In this document: positions 8,283 through 16,836 of the stretch, in pieces
How positions within the stretch are numbered: the first letter of the stretch is position 1
Layout: every line of letters starts with the position of its first letter
Assembly: GCA_905234855.1 (NCBI GenBank)
Contig: CAJOIU010000001.1
Span: 37,040-101,039, forward strand
DNA: 64,000 nt
DNA from: an uncultured Oscillospiraceae bacterium
GTDB lineage: Bacteria; Bacillota; Clostridia; Oscillospirales; Oscillospiraceae
Direction: 5' to 3'
Notes under the pieces: model-generated
Seen by the model: only the letters and a program-made list of their open reading frames with translations
Told to the model about the DNA's origin: nothing
The model's database searches: none
Translations under genes and position numbers: made by a program

Positions 8283-9026
8283 ATGTTTGCAACAGTCAAG
8301 GGTCTCGTGCTTCGCGAGGTCCGATATAAGGAGGCCGACCGTATCCTCACCGTGCTGACGGAGGATAAGGGAAAGCTCACCGTGAAGGCGCGCGGCGCGC
8401 TCCGCAAGGGCAGTCGGATGGCGGCGGCCAGCCAGGCGCTGTGCTGGTCGGAGTTTACGCTTTTCGGAAACCGCGGCCGCTGGACGGCGGACGAGGGCTC
8501 GTCGCTGGAGCAGTTTCTCGGCCTGCGGGAGGATATCGCGCAGCTCGCGCTGGGCGTGTATTTCGCGGAGCTGCTCGACACCGTATGCGCCGAGGAGGTG
8601 CCGGCGAACGCCACGCTGCAGCTTGCGCTGAACGCCTTATATGCCCTCAGCCGCGGCATCTTCGGGCCGGAGCATGTGAAAAGCGTGTTCGAGCTGCGGC
8701 TCATGTGCTTGGAGGGCTTCGAGCCTTCGGTGGAGGCATGTGCCGTCTGCGGGCGGCCGGATATCCAAGACCCCATGCTCTCGCCCGTGTCCGGCACGGT
8801 GCATTGCCGCGCCTGCGGCGGGGCGATGGACGGCGCGTCCCTCCCGCTGGGGGAGGATGGACTGCGCGCCGTGCGGCATATCGTTTCCGCCCCGGCGAAA
8901 AAGGAGTTTTCCTTCGTGCTCCCGGAGGAGGCGGAGGGACGGCTCTCCCGCGCCTGCGAGGCCTTCGTGCGCCATCAGCTCGATAAGAGCTTCTATTCTC
9001 TCGATTATTGGAAAAGCGTGAAATGA
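8283..9026 (+). CDS. recO: DNA repair protein RecO
   Basis: A 247-residue RecO with an N-terminal OB fold (residues 1-80; VKGLVLREVRYKEADRIL is the classic start) and a helical domain carrying a four-cysteine zinc site (CAVCGRP ... CRACGG, near residues 155-180). It loads RecA with RecR in recombinational repair and anneals single strands. It follows era-yqzL in the conserved order. mutS2 begins two bases after the stop, so the two repair genes are probably cotranscribed. Confidence 0.93.
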   Translation: MFATVKGLVLREVRYKEADRILTVLTEDKGKLTVKARGALRKGSRMAAASQALCWSEFTLFGNRGRWTADEGSSLEQFLGLREDIAQLALGVYFAELLDTVCAEEVPANATLQLALNALYALSRGIFGPEHVKSVFELRLMCLEGFEPSVEACAVCGRPDIQDPMLSPVSGTVHCRACGGAMDGASLPLGEDGLRAVRHIVSAPAKKEFSFVLPEEAEGRLSRACEAFVRHQLDKSFYSLDYWKSVK

Positions 9027-9027
9027 T

Positions 9028-11403
9028 ATGAACGAATTATACGAAAAATCCTTAAAAACCATCGAGCTTCCTGCGGTGCTGTCGCTGCTGGCGGAGCGCG
9101 CCGTATCGGAGGGGGCAAAGCAGGCCGCGCTCGCGCTGCGTCCCTCCGCGGACGAGCGGCAGGTTCGCGAGCGCCTTGCGGAGACGACGGACGCGAAAAA
9201 GCTGCTGGAAACGAAGGGAAGCCCCTCCTTTGCCGGCCTGAAGGACGTGCGTTCGTCCCTCGCGCGCGCCGATCTCGGCGGTATGCTCAATACCCGGGAG
9301 CTGCTCGATATCGCGGGCGTGCTGTTCTGCGCCCGCAGCCTCTCATCCTACGGCTCCGGCCGGGGTGAGACCGGCACGCTGGGGCGGCTCTTTGCCTCGC
9401 TTATGCCGAACCGCTTTTTGGAGGAGAAGATCACGACCTCCATCACCGGGGAGGAGGAGATCGCGGACGGCGCCAGCCCGGAGCTTGCCGATATCCGCCG
9501 CAAGATGCGCGCTGCCTCTGCCCGGGTGCGGGACAGTCTGCAGAAGATCATCACCGCGCCGTCCTACGCGAAGGTGCTGCAGGAAGCGATCATCACCCAG
9601 CGGGGCGGGCGGTATGTCGTTCCCGTGCGGGCGGAAAAGCGGGGCGAGCTGCCCGGCCTTGTGCATGACGTGAGCGGCAGCGGCTCTACGCTGTTCGTGG
9701 AGCCCATGAGCGTCGTGAAGGCCAACAACGAGCTGCGGGAGCTGGGGGCGAAGGAAAAGGCGGAGATCGAGCGCATCCTCATGGAGCTTTCCGCCGAATG
9801 CGCCGCGAGCCGCGGCGGGATCGACCTCGATTATAATGTCCTCACGGCGCTGGATCTCATCTTTGCCAAGGCAGAGCTGAGCTATCATCTTAACGGCGGC
9901 GAGGCGATCCTCACGGAAAACGAGATCATCCTCAAAAAGGCGCGTCATCCGCTGCTGCCGAAGGATACCGCCGTCCCCATCGATCTCACGCTGGGCGGGG
10001 GCGCGCACGACACCGTGGTCATCACCGGCCCCAACACCGGCGGCAAGACCGTCACGCTCAAAACCGTCGGCCTCATGTGCGCCATGACGGGATGCGGCCT
10101 GCATATCCCGGCAGGGGACGGCAGCGCGGTGCCGGTGGTGGAGAATATTTTGGCCGATATCGGGGACGAGCAGTCCATCGAGCAGTCACTTTCCACGTTT
10201 TCGAGCCATATGGTGAATATGGTTCAAATTCTGCGAGAATGCGGCGCGGGCAGCCTCGTGCTGCTCGACGAGGTTGGCGCGGGCACCGATCCCACGGAGG
10301 GCGCGGCGCTCGCCATCGCCATCATCGAATACGCCCGCAAGGCGGGCTCCCTGCTGGCCGCTACCACCCATTACGCGGAGCTGAAGATCTACGCCACCAA
10401 TACGCCCGGCGTGGTAAACGCCTCCTGCGAATTCGACGTGGAGACCCTGCGGCCGACGTATCGGCTGCTCGTCGGCATCCCGGGAAAATCGAACGCCTTT
10501 GCCATCTCAAGCCGCCTCGGTCTGCAGGAAACGATCATCGAGGACGCAAAGCGCCGCCTGTCAGCGGAGACCTCAACCTTTGAGAAAACGATCGAACGCT
10601 TGGAGGAGCAGCGTCTTGCCATGGAGCGGGAGACAGAGGAGCGGGAGAGGGCGCGGCGGCTGGCCGAGGAAGATGCAAAAAAGGCCGAACGGATGCGCCG
10701 GGAGCTGGAGGTGCGGCTCGAAAAGGCTGAGCTGAAGGCGCGGCGGGACGCAGAGCGCATTCTCCAAGAGGCGCGGGCTGCCGCCGACGAGGCTTTTGCC
10801 GAAATCGACCGCCAGCGTGCCATGGCGAACGAAAAGGCCGATCACCAGCAGGTGAACGAGGCTCGGGCGGAGCTGCGCCGGAAGCTCAATGAGGCCGAAA
10901 GCCGCGTCCGCGCGCCGGAAGCCCCGGCGCCCGTTTACGAAAAGCCCAGCCGCCCGATCCGCGCGGGGGACACGGTGGAGCTTCTCACGAGCGGCATCAA
11001 GGCCGAGGTCATAAAGGTCAACGACAACGGCTCTCTTGCCCTGCAGGCGGGGATCATGAAGGTGACCGCGGCGGAAAACGAGGTGCGGCTTCTGGAGAAC
11101 GCGCCGAAGCAGAAGACCTCTGTTGCCGCGGCTGCGGGGAATGCCCTGCGGGCCGCGTCGTGCGCGCCGGAGCTCGATATCCGGGGTATGATGGCGGACG
11201 AGGCCGACCTCGTGGTGGAGCGGTATATAGATAACGCCTATCGGGCGAAGCTGAAGACCGTTACGATCATCCACGGCAAGGGGACAGGGGCGCTTCGAAG
11301 CGCCGTTCAGCAGATGCTGCGGCGCAACCGACTGGTGAAGAGCTTCCGTCTTGGCCGCTATGGGGAGGGCGAAACGGGCGTAACCGTTGTGGAACTGAAA
11401 TAA
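9028..11403 (+). CDS. mutS2: Endonuclease MutS2 with Smr domain
   Basis: A 791-residue MutS2. The core has the MutS ATPase with Walker A GPNTGGKT (near residue 334) and Walker B LVLLDEVGAGTDP (near 410). A long charged coiled coil spans ~520-640, a KOW-like segment follows, and the C-terminal Smr nuclease domain has LDIRG (~716) and HGKGTGALR (~750). It lacks the mismatch-recognition domain of MutS1, as expected. MutS2 proteins limit recombination and, in Bacillus, split collided ribosomes. The length is normal. Confidence 0.95.
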   Translation: MNELYEKSLKTIELPAVLSLLAERAVSEGAKQAALALRPSADERQVRERLAETTDAKKLLETKGSPSFAGLKDVRSSLARADLGGMLNTRELLDIAGVLFCARSLSSYGSGRGETGTLGRLFASLMPNRFLEEKITTSITGEEEIADGASPELADIRRKMRAASARVRDSLQKIITAPSYAKVLQEAIITQRGGRYVVPVRAEKRGELPGLVHDVSGSGSTLFVEPMSVVKANNELRELGAKEKAEIERILMELSAECAASRGGIDLDYNVLTALDLIFAKAELSYHLNGGEAILTENEIILKKARHPLLPKDTAVPIDLTLGGGAHDTVVITGPNTGGKTVTLKTVGLMCAMTGCGLHIPAGDGSAVPVVENILADIGDEQSIEQSLSTFSSHMVNMVQILRECGAGSLVLLDEVGAGTDPTEGAALAIAIIEYARKAGSLLAATTHYAELKIYATNTPGVVNASCEFDVETLRPTYRLLVGIPGKSNAFAISSRLGLQETIIEDAKRRLSAETSTFEKTIERLEEQRLAMERETEERERARRLAEEDAKKAERMRRELEVRLEKAELKARRDAERILQEARAAADEAFAEIDRQRAMANEKADHQQVNEARAELRRKLNEAESRVRAPEAPAPVYEKPSRPIRAGDTVELLTSGIKAEVIKVNDNGSLALQAGIMKVTAAENEVRLLENAPKQKTSVAAAAGNALRAASCAPELDIRGMMADEADLVVERYIDNAYRAKLKTVTIIHGKGTGALRSAVQQMLRRNRLVKSFRLGRYGEGETGVTVVELK

Positions 11404-11470
11404 AACCGGTGCGGGAAACGGCAAAGTTATGTGCAATCCTCCAAAACGTAAAAAACGCTTTGCGAAAGGT

Positions 11471-11499
11471 TTGCGAAGCGGGGAGAATTTTGCTAAAAT
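11471..11499 (+). promoter_or_regulatory. Promoter of ptsH
   Basis: TTGCGA (11471-11476), 17 bases, TAAAAT (11494-11499), with TG two bases before the -10 element (extended -10). It lies in the 136-base gap before the HPr gene and reads towards it. The -35 element has two mismatches to consensus. Confidence 0.6.
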
Positions 11500-11539
11500 A
11501 AAGCCAGAATCAAATGTGTGTAAAGGAATGGTGCAGCAC

Positions 11540-11803
11540 ATGATCAGTCGTGAAGTTACTATCAATAATCAGGTCGGTCTGCATGCCCGTCCTGCCACCT
11601 TCTTTATCCAGAAGGCCAATGAGTTCAAGAGCGTTATCTGGGTGGAGAAGGACGATCGCCGCGTCAATGCCAAGAGCCTGCTTGGCGTGCTTTCCCTCGG
11701 CATCGTGAAGGGAACCACCATCAGCATCATTGCCGACGGTGCGGACGAGGAGCAGGCGGTGGAGACGCTTGCTGAGCTGATTGACCGGGAGTTCGCTGAA
11801 TAA
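11540..11803 (+). CDS. ptsH: Phosphocarrier protein HPr
   Basis: An 87-residue HPr. The active-site histidine is in VGLHARPA (His-15 equivalent), and the regulatory serine region reads VNAKSLLGVLSLG (Ser-46 equivalent). This makes it a true PTS phosphocarrier able to act with CcpA, rather than Crh, which lacks the histidine. The frame is open from 11429 and ATG 11528 is also in frame, but only ATG 11540 leaves room for a Shine-Dalgarno site (AAAGGA at 11522-11527, 12 bases away). It is a single-gene unit between its own promoter and a terminator, with no ptsI beside it. Confidence 0.93.
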   Translation: MISREVTINNQVGLHARPATFFIQKANEFKSVIWVEKDDRRVNAKSLLGVLSLGIVKGTTISIIADGADEEQAVETLAELIDREFAE

Positions 11804-11822
11804 TCATCGAAACAGCAGACTA

Positions 11823-11862
11823 AAAGGGTGTGTAATGGTTCCGTTGCACACCCTTTCTCTGC
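11823..11862 (+). terminator. Intrinsic terminator after ptsH
   Basis: AAAGGGTGTG (11823-11832) pairs perfectly with CACACCCTTT (11847-11856) around a 14-base loop. The tail TCTCTGCATTT is only moderately T-rich. It separates ptsH from uvrC, whose start at 11875 lies close behind. Confidence 0.7.
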
Positions 11863-11874
11863 ATTTATGCGCCT

Positions 11875-13701
11875 ATGGATAAGATCGCACAGTTAAGGGA
11901 AAAAGCGAATAAGCTGCCGCTGCTGCCCGGGGTGTATATCATGAAAAACACCGCGGGCGAGGTCATCTACGTCGGCAAGGCAAAGGCGCTCAAAAACCGC
12001 GTCACCAGCTATTTCCGGGGCGACCACCTGCCCAAGGTGGCGGCCATGGTGAGCCATGTCGAGGATTTCGACGTGATCGTGGCGGCGACGGAGTTCGAGG
12101 CGCTTGTGCTGGAAAACAGTCTTATCAAGCGCCATATGCCCCACTATAACATCCTCCTGCGGGACGATAAGACCTATCCGTTCCTTCGTCTCGATCCACG
12201 GGAGGCGTATCCCACCTTCTCCATCTCCAATAAGGTGAAGGACGACGGCGCCCGGTACTATGGCCCCTACGGCAGCCGAGGCACGGTCAGGAGCATCCTC
12301 GAAACACTCTGTAAGGCGCTGCGCCTGCCGGACTGCGGACGGAAATTCCCCCGGGATATCGGGAAGGAGCGCCCGTGCCTCAATTTTCACATGGACGCCT
12401 GCGAAGGCTGGTGCCGAGGGACGCCGGACGCGGCGGAATATCGCGCCCGTATCGCGCAGGCGGAGCAGCTTCTGTCCGGCGATGCGAAGCAGCTCATGCG
12501 GGAGCTGGAGCAGGAAATGCTGGCTGCCTCAGAGGCGCTTCGGTTCGAGAAGGCAGCGGAGCTGCGGGATCGGCTCCGGGCGGTGAAGGAGCTGTCGAAC
12601 CGGCAGTCGGTCATCCGCGCCGCCCGCGCCGACACGGACGCGGTGGGCTTCTGCCGGGGCGCGAAGACCGCCTTCGTGGTGCTGCATTATACGGAGGGCG
12701 CACTCACCGGCAAGGATCTCGAGCTGATGCCGGAGCCGATGGAGGACGACGCGGCGGCGATCTCCGCGCTGGTGCGGCAGTATTATGTGCGCCGGGGCGC
12801 ATGGCCGAAGCTCGTGCTGCTGCCCGAGCTGCCGGAGGACGCGGAGCCGCTGGAGGCGCTTCTGTCGGAGATGGCCGGACGGAAGGTGGAGCTGTCCGTC
12901 CCCCAGCGCGGCTCGCGGCGGGAGCTCATGGAAGCCGCCCGGCGCAATGCCCGGGAGGAGAGCCTTCGGGCGGAGAGCGAGGCAGAGCGCCGCAGCAAGA
13001 CGCTTGAGTGGCTGCAGAAGATGCTCGTTCTGGAAGAGCCGCCCCGCCGTATCGAATCCTATGATATCTCCAACACCGGCAATTTTGGCATCGTGGCCTC
13101 GATGGTCGTGTTCGAGGACGGGAAGCCTTCCAAGAGGAATTACCGCAAATTCCGCATGAAAACCGTGGAGGGGCAGGACGATTTCGCCAGTATGCACGAG
13201 GCGATCAGCCGCCGGATCGAGCGGTTCATCGAGAAGGACGAGAGGTTCATGCCCCTGCCGGACGTGTTTTTCATTGACGGCGGCGTGGGGCAGGTCGGCG
13301 CTGCGGTGGCCGCGTTGGAGGAGCGGGGCTTTCATCTGCCGGTGTTCGGCATGGTGAAGGACGACCGCCATCGAACCCGGGCGCTCACCACGGCGGACGG
13401 GCGCGAGATCGGCATCCAGTCGAATCCCGCCGTGTTCTCCTTCGTTGGGATTATCCAAGAGGAGACCCACCGCTTCGCCATCGAATACCACCGCAAGCTG
13501 CGGGAGAAAACCATCACCTCCCAGCTCGAGGGCATCCCCGGGATCGGCGAGCAGCGCCGCAAGGCGCTGATGACGGCGTTCCGCAGCATCAAGAATATCC
13601 GGGAGGCGTCGGTGGAGCAGTTGGCCGCCGTTGTTTCCCGTCCTGCCGCGCAGGCGGTATACGATCACTTCCACAGCGAAGGGGAGGAAGCGTTATCATG
13701 A
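11875..13701 (+). CDS. uvrC: Excinuclease ABC subunit C (UvrC)
   Basis: A 608-residue UvrC that makes both incisions in nucleotide excision repair. The N-terminal GIY-YIG domain (LPGVYIMKN...IYVGKAK, residues 15-95) makes the 3' cut. A UVR motif binds UvrB (~200-235). The RNase H-like domain with DISNTGNFG (~395) makes the 5' cut, and the C-terminal helix-hairpin-helix pair includes GIPGIGEQRRKAL. The stop overlaps the rsmD start by four bases (ATGA, 13698-13701). uvrA and uvrB are not in the window. Confidence 0.95.
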   Translation: MDKIAQLREKANKLPLLPGVYIMKNTAGEVIYVGKAKALKNRVTSYFRGDHLPKVAAMVSHVEDFDVIVAATEFEALVLENSLIKRHMPHYNILLRDDKTYPFLRLDPREAYPTFSISNKVKDDGARYYGPYGSRGTVRSILETLCKALRLPDCGRKFPRDIGKERPCLNFHMDACEGWCRGTPDAAEYRARIAQAEQLLSGDAKQLMRELEQEMLAASEALRFEKAAELRDRLRAVKELSNRQSVIRAARADTDAVGFCRGAKTAFVVLHYTEGALTGKDLELMPEPMEDDAAAISALVRQYYVRRGAWPKLVLLPELPEDAEPLEALLSEMAGRKVELSVPQRGSRRELMEAARRNAREESLRAESEAERRSKTLEWLQKMLVLEEPPRRIESYDISNTGNFGIVASMVVFEDGKPSKRNYRKFRMKTVEGQDDFASMHEAISRRIERFIEKDERFMPLPDVFFIDGGVGQVGAAVAALEERGFHLPVFGMVKDDRHRTRALTTADGREIGIQSNPAVFSFVGIIQEETHRFAIEYHRKLREKTITSQLEGIPGIGEQRRKALMTAFRSIKNIREASVEQLAAVVSRPAAQAVYDHFHSEGEEALS

Positions 13702-14237
13702 GAGTCATCACAGGAACGGCCCGCGGGCGGAAGCTTGCCGAGCCGAAGGACGCCTCTGTCCGGCCGACGACGGATATGGTCAAGGAGGCGATTTTCAGCA
13801 TCGTACAGTTTGACGTGCCGGGGCGGCGTGTCCTCGATCTCTTCGCGGGCACCGGGCAGCTCGGCATCGAGGCGCTCAGCCGCGGCGCGCGGGAATGTGT
13901 TTTTGTGGACAGCAGCCCCGCGTCCCTCGCCCTCGTGCGGAAAAACCTCGAGACCTGCCGGATGCAGGGGCAGGTCGTGCGGTCTGACGCGCTGTCATAC
14001 CTCTCGCATGCCGGTAAGTTTGATCTCGTTTTCGTCGATCCGCCGTATCACGCGGGACTGTACGAGGACGTGCTGCACGCGCTTTTTATGTTTGACATAT
14101 TAACCGATGGTGGTATAATACTTGTCGAAAGTATGCGAGGCGAGGCGATGCCGGAGGCGCCCGCGCCCTATGCGCGGGGCAAGACCTACAACTACGGCAG
14201 AATATCGCTTACTGTCTACACGAGGGATTCGCTATGA
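13698..14237 (+). CDS. rsmD: 16S rRNA (guanine966-N2)-methyltransferase RsmD
   Basis: A 179-residue class I methyltransferase. The SAM-binding motif I is VLDLFAGTGQLGIEALSRGA (near residue 45), and the catalytic motif IV is FVDPPYH (near 117), typical of N2-guanine methylation by RsmD/YhhF. It starts within the uvrC stop and overlaps the next gene (coaD) by four bases. The rsmD-coaD pair is a widely conserved arrangement. Confidence 0.93.
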   Translation: MRVITGTARGRKLAEPKDASVRPTTDMVKEAIFSIVQFDVPGRRVLDLFAGTGQLGIEALSRGARECVFVDSSPASLALVRKNLETCRMQGQVVRSDALSYLSHAGKFDLVFVDPPYHAGLYEDVLHALFMFDILTDGGIILVESMRGEAMPEAPAPYARGKTYNYGRISLTVYTRDSL

Positions 14238-14731
14238 CGACAGCCATTATTCCCGGCAGCTTCGATCCCATCACCTTGGGGCATCTGAACATCATCCGCC
14301 GCGCCGCGCAGATCTTCGATCGCGTCGTGGTGTGCGTGATGAAAAACAGCGCGAAAAACTATATGTTCACCATCGACGAGCGCGTGGAGCTTGTGAAGCG
14401 GGTGGTGTCCCGCCTGCCGAATGTGCAGGTGGATACCACGAACCTGCTGCTGGCGGAATATGCCCGGCAGCACGAGGGAGCGGTGATCGTAAAAGGGTTG
14501 CGCGCCGTTTCGGACTTCGACTACGAATTTCAGATCGCCCTTATCAACAAGAAAATGAACCCGGAGCTGGATACGTTATTTCTTACCTCCAGCGAGAAAT
14601 ACACCTTCCTCAGCTCCACGGTCGTCAAGGAGATGGCGGCCTACGGCGCCGATCTTTCCGAATTTGCGCCGCGGGAGATCATTGACGATATCATAGAAAG
14701 ATCAAATAACAGGAGGCAGACGCAGAAATGA
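14234..14731 (+). CDS. coaD: Phosphopantetheine adenylyltransferase
   Basis: A 165-residue CoaD, the penultimate enzyme of coenzyme A synthesis (4'-phosphopantetheine + ATP to dephospho-CoA). Diagnostic features are the nucleotidyltransferase motif GSFDPITLGH at the N-terminus, KGLRAVSDFDYE mid-protein and the EKYTFLSSTVVKE segment that corresponds to the ISSTxVR signature. Length and motifs are fully normal. It overlaps both neighbours by four bases, so it is tightly coupled in the uvrC-rsmD-coaD unit. Confidence 0.95.
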   Translation: MTTAIIPGSFDPITLGHLNIIRRAAQIFDRVVVCVMKNSAKNYMFTIDERVELVKRVVSRLPNVQVDTTNLLLAEYARQHEGAVIVKGLRAVSDFDYEFQIALINKKMNPELDTLFLTSSEKYTFLSSTVVKEMAAYGADLSEFAPREIIDDIIERSNNRRQTQK

Positions 14732-15225
14732 ACGAAAACGAAGGCATCCTCGAGCTGGTGGAAATGCTCTATAACATGGTTTCGGAGGCGTGGGGCGTCC
14801 CCCTCGGAAACGATAAGTGCCTTGTGGATCGCAATCAAGCGCTCGATATCATCGAGGAGATCAAAAATCAGCTTCCCGCGGAGATCGCGGAGGCGAAGCG
14901 TCTCGTCTCCCGCCGGGATGATTTCATCGGCAACGCCAAGCGTGAGGGTGAATCCATCCGCAAAATGGCGGAGGAGCGTGCCCGCAAGCTGGTGGACGAG
15001 CAGGAGATCGTCAAAATGGCTCGCGCCCGTGCCGAGGAAGTGATCGCGAATGCCGAAAACAAGTCCCGCGAGCTGCGCCGCGCCGCCAACGAGTATGTGG
15101 ACGAGGCGCTCAAAGGCGCGGAGGATTCCGTCAATCAGTCGCTGGAGATCCTTCGCCAGTCCCGGGCGCGCTATCGCAGCGCCGCCGCCGGGTATCGCCA
15201 AACGGCGGCCAAGGACGAGGAGTAA
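14728..15225 (+). CDS. Coiled-coil protein of unknown function
   Basis: A 165-residue acidic/basic heptad-rich protein. From residue ~40 onward it is almost entirely predicted coiled coil (EAKRLVSRRDDFIGNAKREG and similar repeats), somewhat like F-type ATPase subunit b or DivIVA rods. There is no membrane helix or catalytic motif. It is translationally coupled to coaD (start inside the coaD stop) and is the last gene before a strong terminator. The same slot behind coaD is filled by similar helical proteins in other Clostridia. No function can be assigned. Confidence 0.75.
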   Translation: MNENEGILELVEMLYNMVSEAWGVPLGNDKCLVDRNQALDIIEEIKNQLPAEIAEAKRLVSRRDDFIGNAKREGESIRKMAEERARKLVDEQEIVKMARARAEEVIANAENKSRELRRAANEYVDEALKGAEDSVNQSLEILRQSRARYRSAAAGYRQTAAKDEE

Positions 15226-15255
15226 TCCCCGCGGAAAACTACATAATCGCGCCAC

Positions 15256-15298
15256 GGAGCGCGGTACGGTTTCAAGCCGTACCGCGCTCCTTTTTTTT
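15256..15298 (+). terminator. Strong intrinsic terminator
   Basis: GGAGCGCGGTACGG (15256-15269) and CCGTACCGCGCTCC (15277-15290) form a perfect 14-base-pair stem with a 7-base loop followed by eight T. It ends the uvrC-rsmD-coaD-coiled-coil transcript before the division cluster. Confidence 0.92.
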
Positions 15299-15389
15299 AT
15301 GCGTCCCTATATCTTGTGGTCGGTTACAAGGGTTACAACTAAAGGTAAAAATTGGCAGAGAAAAAGCAAAAAAATTGTAAAGTTTTCTC

Positions 15390-15418
15390 TTGCAATTTGT
15401 GGTTTTGCCCCCTATAAT
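15390..15418 (+). promoter_or_regulatory. Sigma-A promoter of the mraZ division cluster
   Basis: TTGCAA (15390-15395), exactly 17 bases, TATAAT (15413-15418). The -10 matches consensus perfectly. The predicted start near 15425 places the MraZ repeats at and just after the transcription start. Confidence 0.8.
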
Positions 15419-15427
15419 AATGCCATA

Positions 15428-15454
15428 AGTGGGGCGAAGTGGTGGAAAGTGTAT
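15428..15454 (+). promoter_or_regulatory. MraZ-binding repeats
   Basis: AGTG recurs with an exact 10-base period at 15428, 15438 and 15448 (AGTGGGGCGA, AGTGGTGGAA, AGTGTATCAT). MraZ is known to bind direct G-rich repeats with a period of about one helical turn upstream of its own operon, so this is very probably the autorepression site. Confidence 0.7.
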
Positions 15455-15487
15455 CATTTTCCCACAATGAGGGCGGAGGTGAGCCGG

Positions 15488-15904
15488 ATGACAGGCGAAT
15501 ATCAGCATTCGCTGGACGCAAAAGGGCGTCTGTTTATCCCGGCACGGCTTCGCGAGGAGCTTGGCCCTGAATTTTATGTGACGCTTTCGATGGATAAATG
15601 TCTCTGCGCCTACAGCGCGGAGAACTGGCAGATATTTTCCGATAAGGTGAACGCCATGCCCTATGTGAAGCAGCGGGCGATGCGTCCATTGTATGCCTTT
15701 GCCAGCAAGTGCGAGCTGGATGCGCAGGGGCGCGTCCTGCTGCCTCAGACCCTGCGGGAGCGGGTCGGGCTGACGAAGAACGTAACGGTACTCGGCGCGA
15801 ACAACCACGCGGAGTTCTGGGACAGCGACGAATGGGCGGCGCTGCGGGATGCGGAGGCCTCGCCGGAGAACATCGCGGCGGTCATGCAGGAGCTGGATTT
15901 CTGA
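15488..15904 (+). CDS. mraZ: Transcriptional regulator MraZ
   Basis: A 138-residue MraZ with two SpoVT-AbrB-like half-repeats. Each repeat has the D-x-K/Q-G-R-L/V core: HSLDAKGRLFIP at residues 7-18 and CELDAQGRVLLP near 75-86. It controls the dcw cluster by binding the repeats upstream. I chose ATG 15488 because GGAGGTGAG lies just upstream and the N-terminus then matches the family; the frame is open far upstream through the terminator. The stop overlaps the rsmH start (TGATG). Confidence 0.93.
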   Translation: MTGEYQHSLDAKGRLFIPARLREELGPEFYVTLSMDKCLCAYSAENWQIFSDKVNAMPYVKQRAMRPLYAFASKCELDAQGRVLLPQTLRERVGLTKNVTVLGANNHAEFWDSDEWAALRDAEASPENIAAVMQELDF

Positions 15905-16836
15905 TGGAGCATGTCAGCGTACTGCTCAATGAGTGCATAAAATACCTGAATATCAAGCCCGACGGCGTGTATGTGGACGGTACCCTCGGTATGGGCGGCC
16001 ATTCGGCGGCTATCGCCGCCAAGCTCACGACGGGACGGCTGATCGGCATCGACCGGGACGACCGGGCGCTGGCGTTTGCCGCGGAGCGGCTCGCGCCGTA
16101 TGCCGACCGGGTGACCCTGCGGAAGGGCAATTTCGGCGATCTAGGCAAGATCATGGAAAGCGCGGGCGTCGCCAAGGCGGACGGATTGCTTTTCGATCTG
16201 GGCGTATCCTCGCCGCAGCTCGACAATGCCGCCCGCGGCTTCTCGTATATGAAGGACGCGCCGCTGGATATGCGGATGGATGAGCAGGCCTCCCTCACGG
16301 CGGCGGAGATCGTGAATCGCTGGAGCGAGGCGGAGCTGCGCAGTATTTTCTGGCGCTATGGCGAGGAACGCTATGCCGGACGCATTGCCGCTGAGATCGT
16401 GTCCCGGCGGGAGCAGGAGCCCATCGAGAGCACGGGGCAGCTTGTGGAGCTTATCCGGCATACGATGCCGGCTGCGGCGCTGCGGGAGAAGCAGCATCCG
16501 GCGAAACGGTGCTTCCAAGCCCTGCGCATCGCGGTGAACGATGAGCTCGGCTCGCTGGAGCGGATGCTCGAGCAGGCGCCGGATCGCCTCAATCCCGGCG
16601 GCAGGCTTCTTGTCATCAGCTTCCATTCACTGGAGGACCGTATGGTGAAGGAAGCCATCCGTCAGCGGGAGGCGGGCTGCACCTGCCCGAAGGATTTTCC
16701 CGTATGCACCTGCGGCTTTGTGCAGACGTTCCGCAGCGTTACCCGCAAGCCGGTATCCCCCTCGGCGCAGGAGACCGAAGTGAATCCCCGGGCGCGCAGC
16801 GCACGGTTACGAATAGCGGAGAGAGTGGAAACATGA
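15904..16836 (+). CDS. rsmH: 16S rRNA (cytosine1402-N4)-methyltransferase RsmH
   Basis: A 310-residue RsmH (MraW). Motifs: HVSVLLNECI at the N-terminus, the SAM site YVDGTLGMGGHS (~25-36), LFDLGVSSPQLD (~97-108) and RGFSYMKDAPLDMRMD. The C-terminal CTCP...CTCG pair is also typical. It methylates C1402 of 16S rRNA in the P site. It overlaps mraZ by one base and the ftsL-like gene by four bases. Confidence 0.95.
   Translation: MEHVSVLLNECIKYLNIKPDGVYVDGTLGMGGHSAAIAAKLTTGRLIGIDRDDRALAFAAERLAPYADRVTLRKGNFGDLGKIMESAGVAKADGLLFDLGVSSPQLDNAARGFSYMKDAPLDMRMDEQASLTAAEIVNRWSEAELRSIFWRYGEERYAGRIAAEIVSRREQEPIESTGQLVELIRHTMPAAALREKQHPAKRCFQALRIAVNDELGSLERMLEQAPDRLNPGGRLLVISFHSLEDRMVKEAIRQREAGCTCPKDFPVCTCGFVQTFRSVTRKPVSPSAQETEVNPRARSARLRIAERVET

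Noticed and set aside
11429..11539. N-terminal extension of HPr
   Set aside because: The frame is open upstream, but it covers the promoter, and the extra residues are Lys/Arg-rich and absent from HPr proteins.
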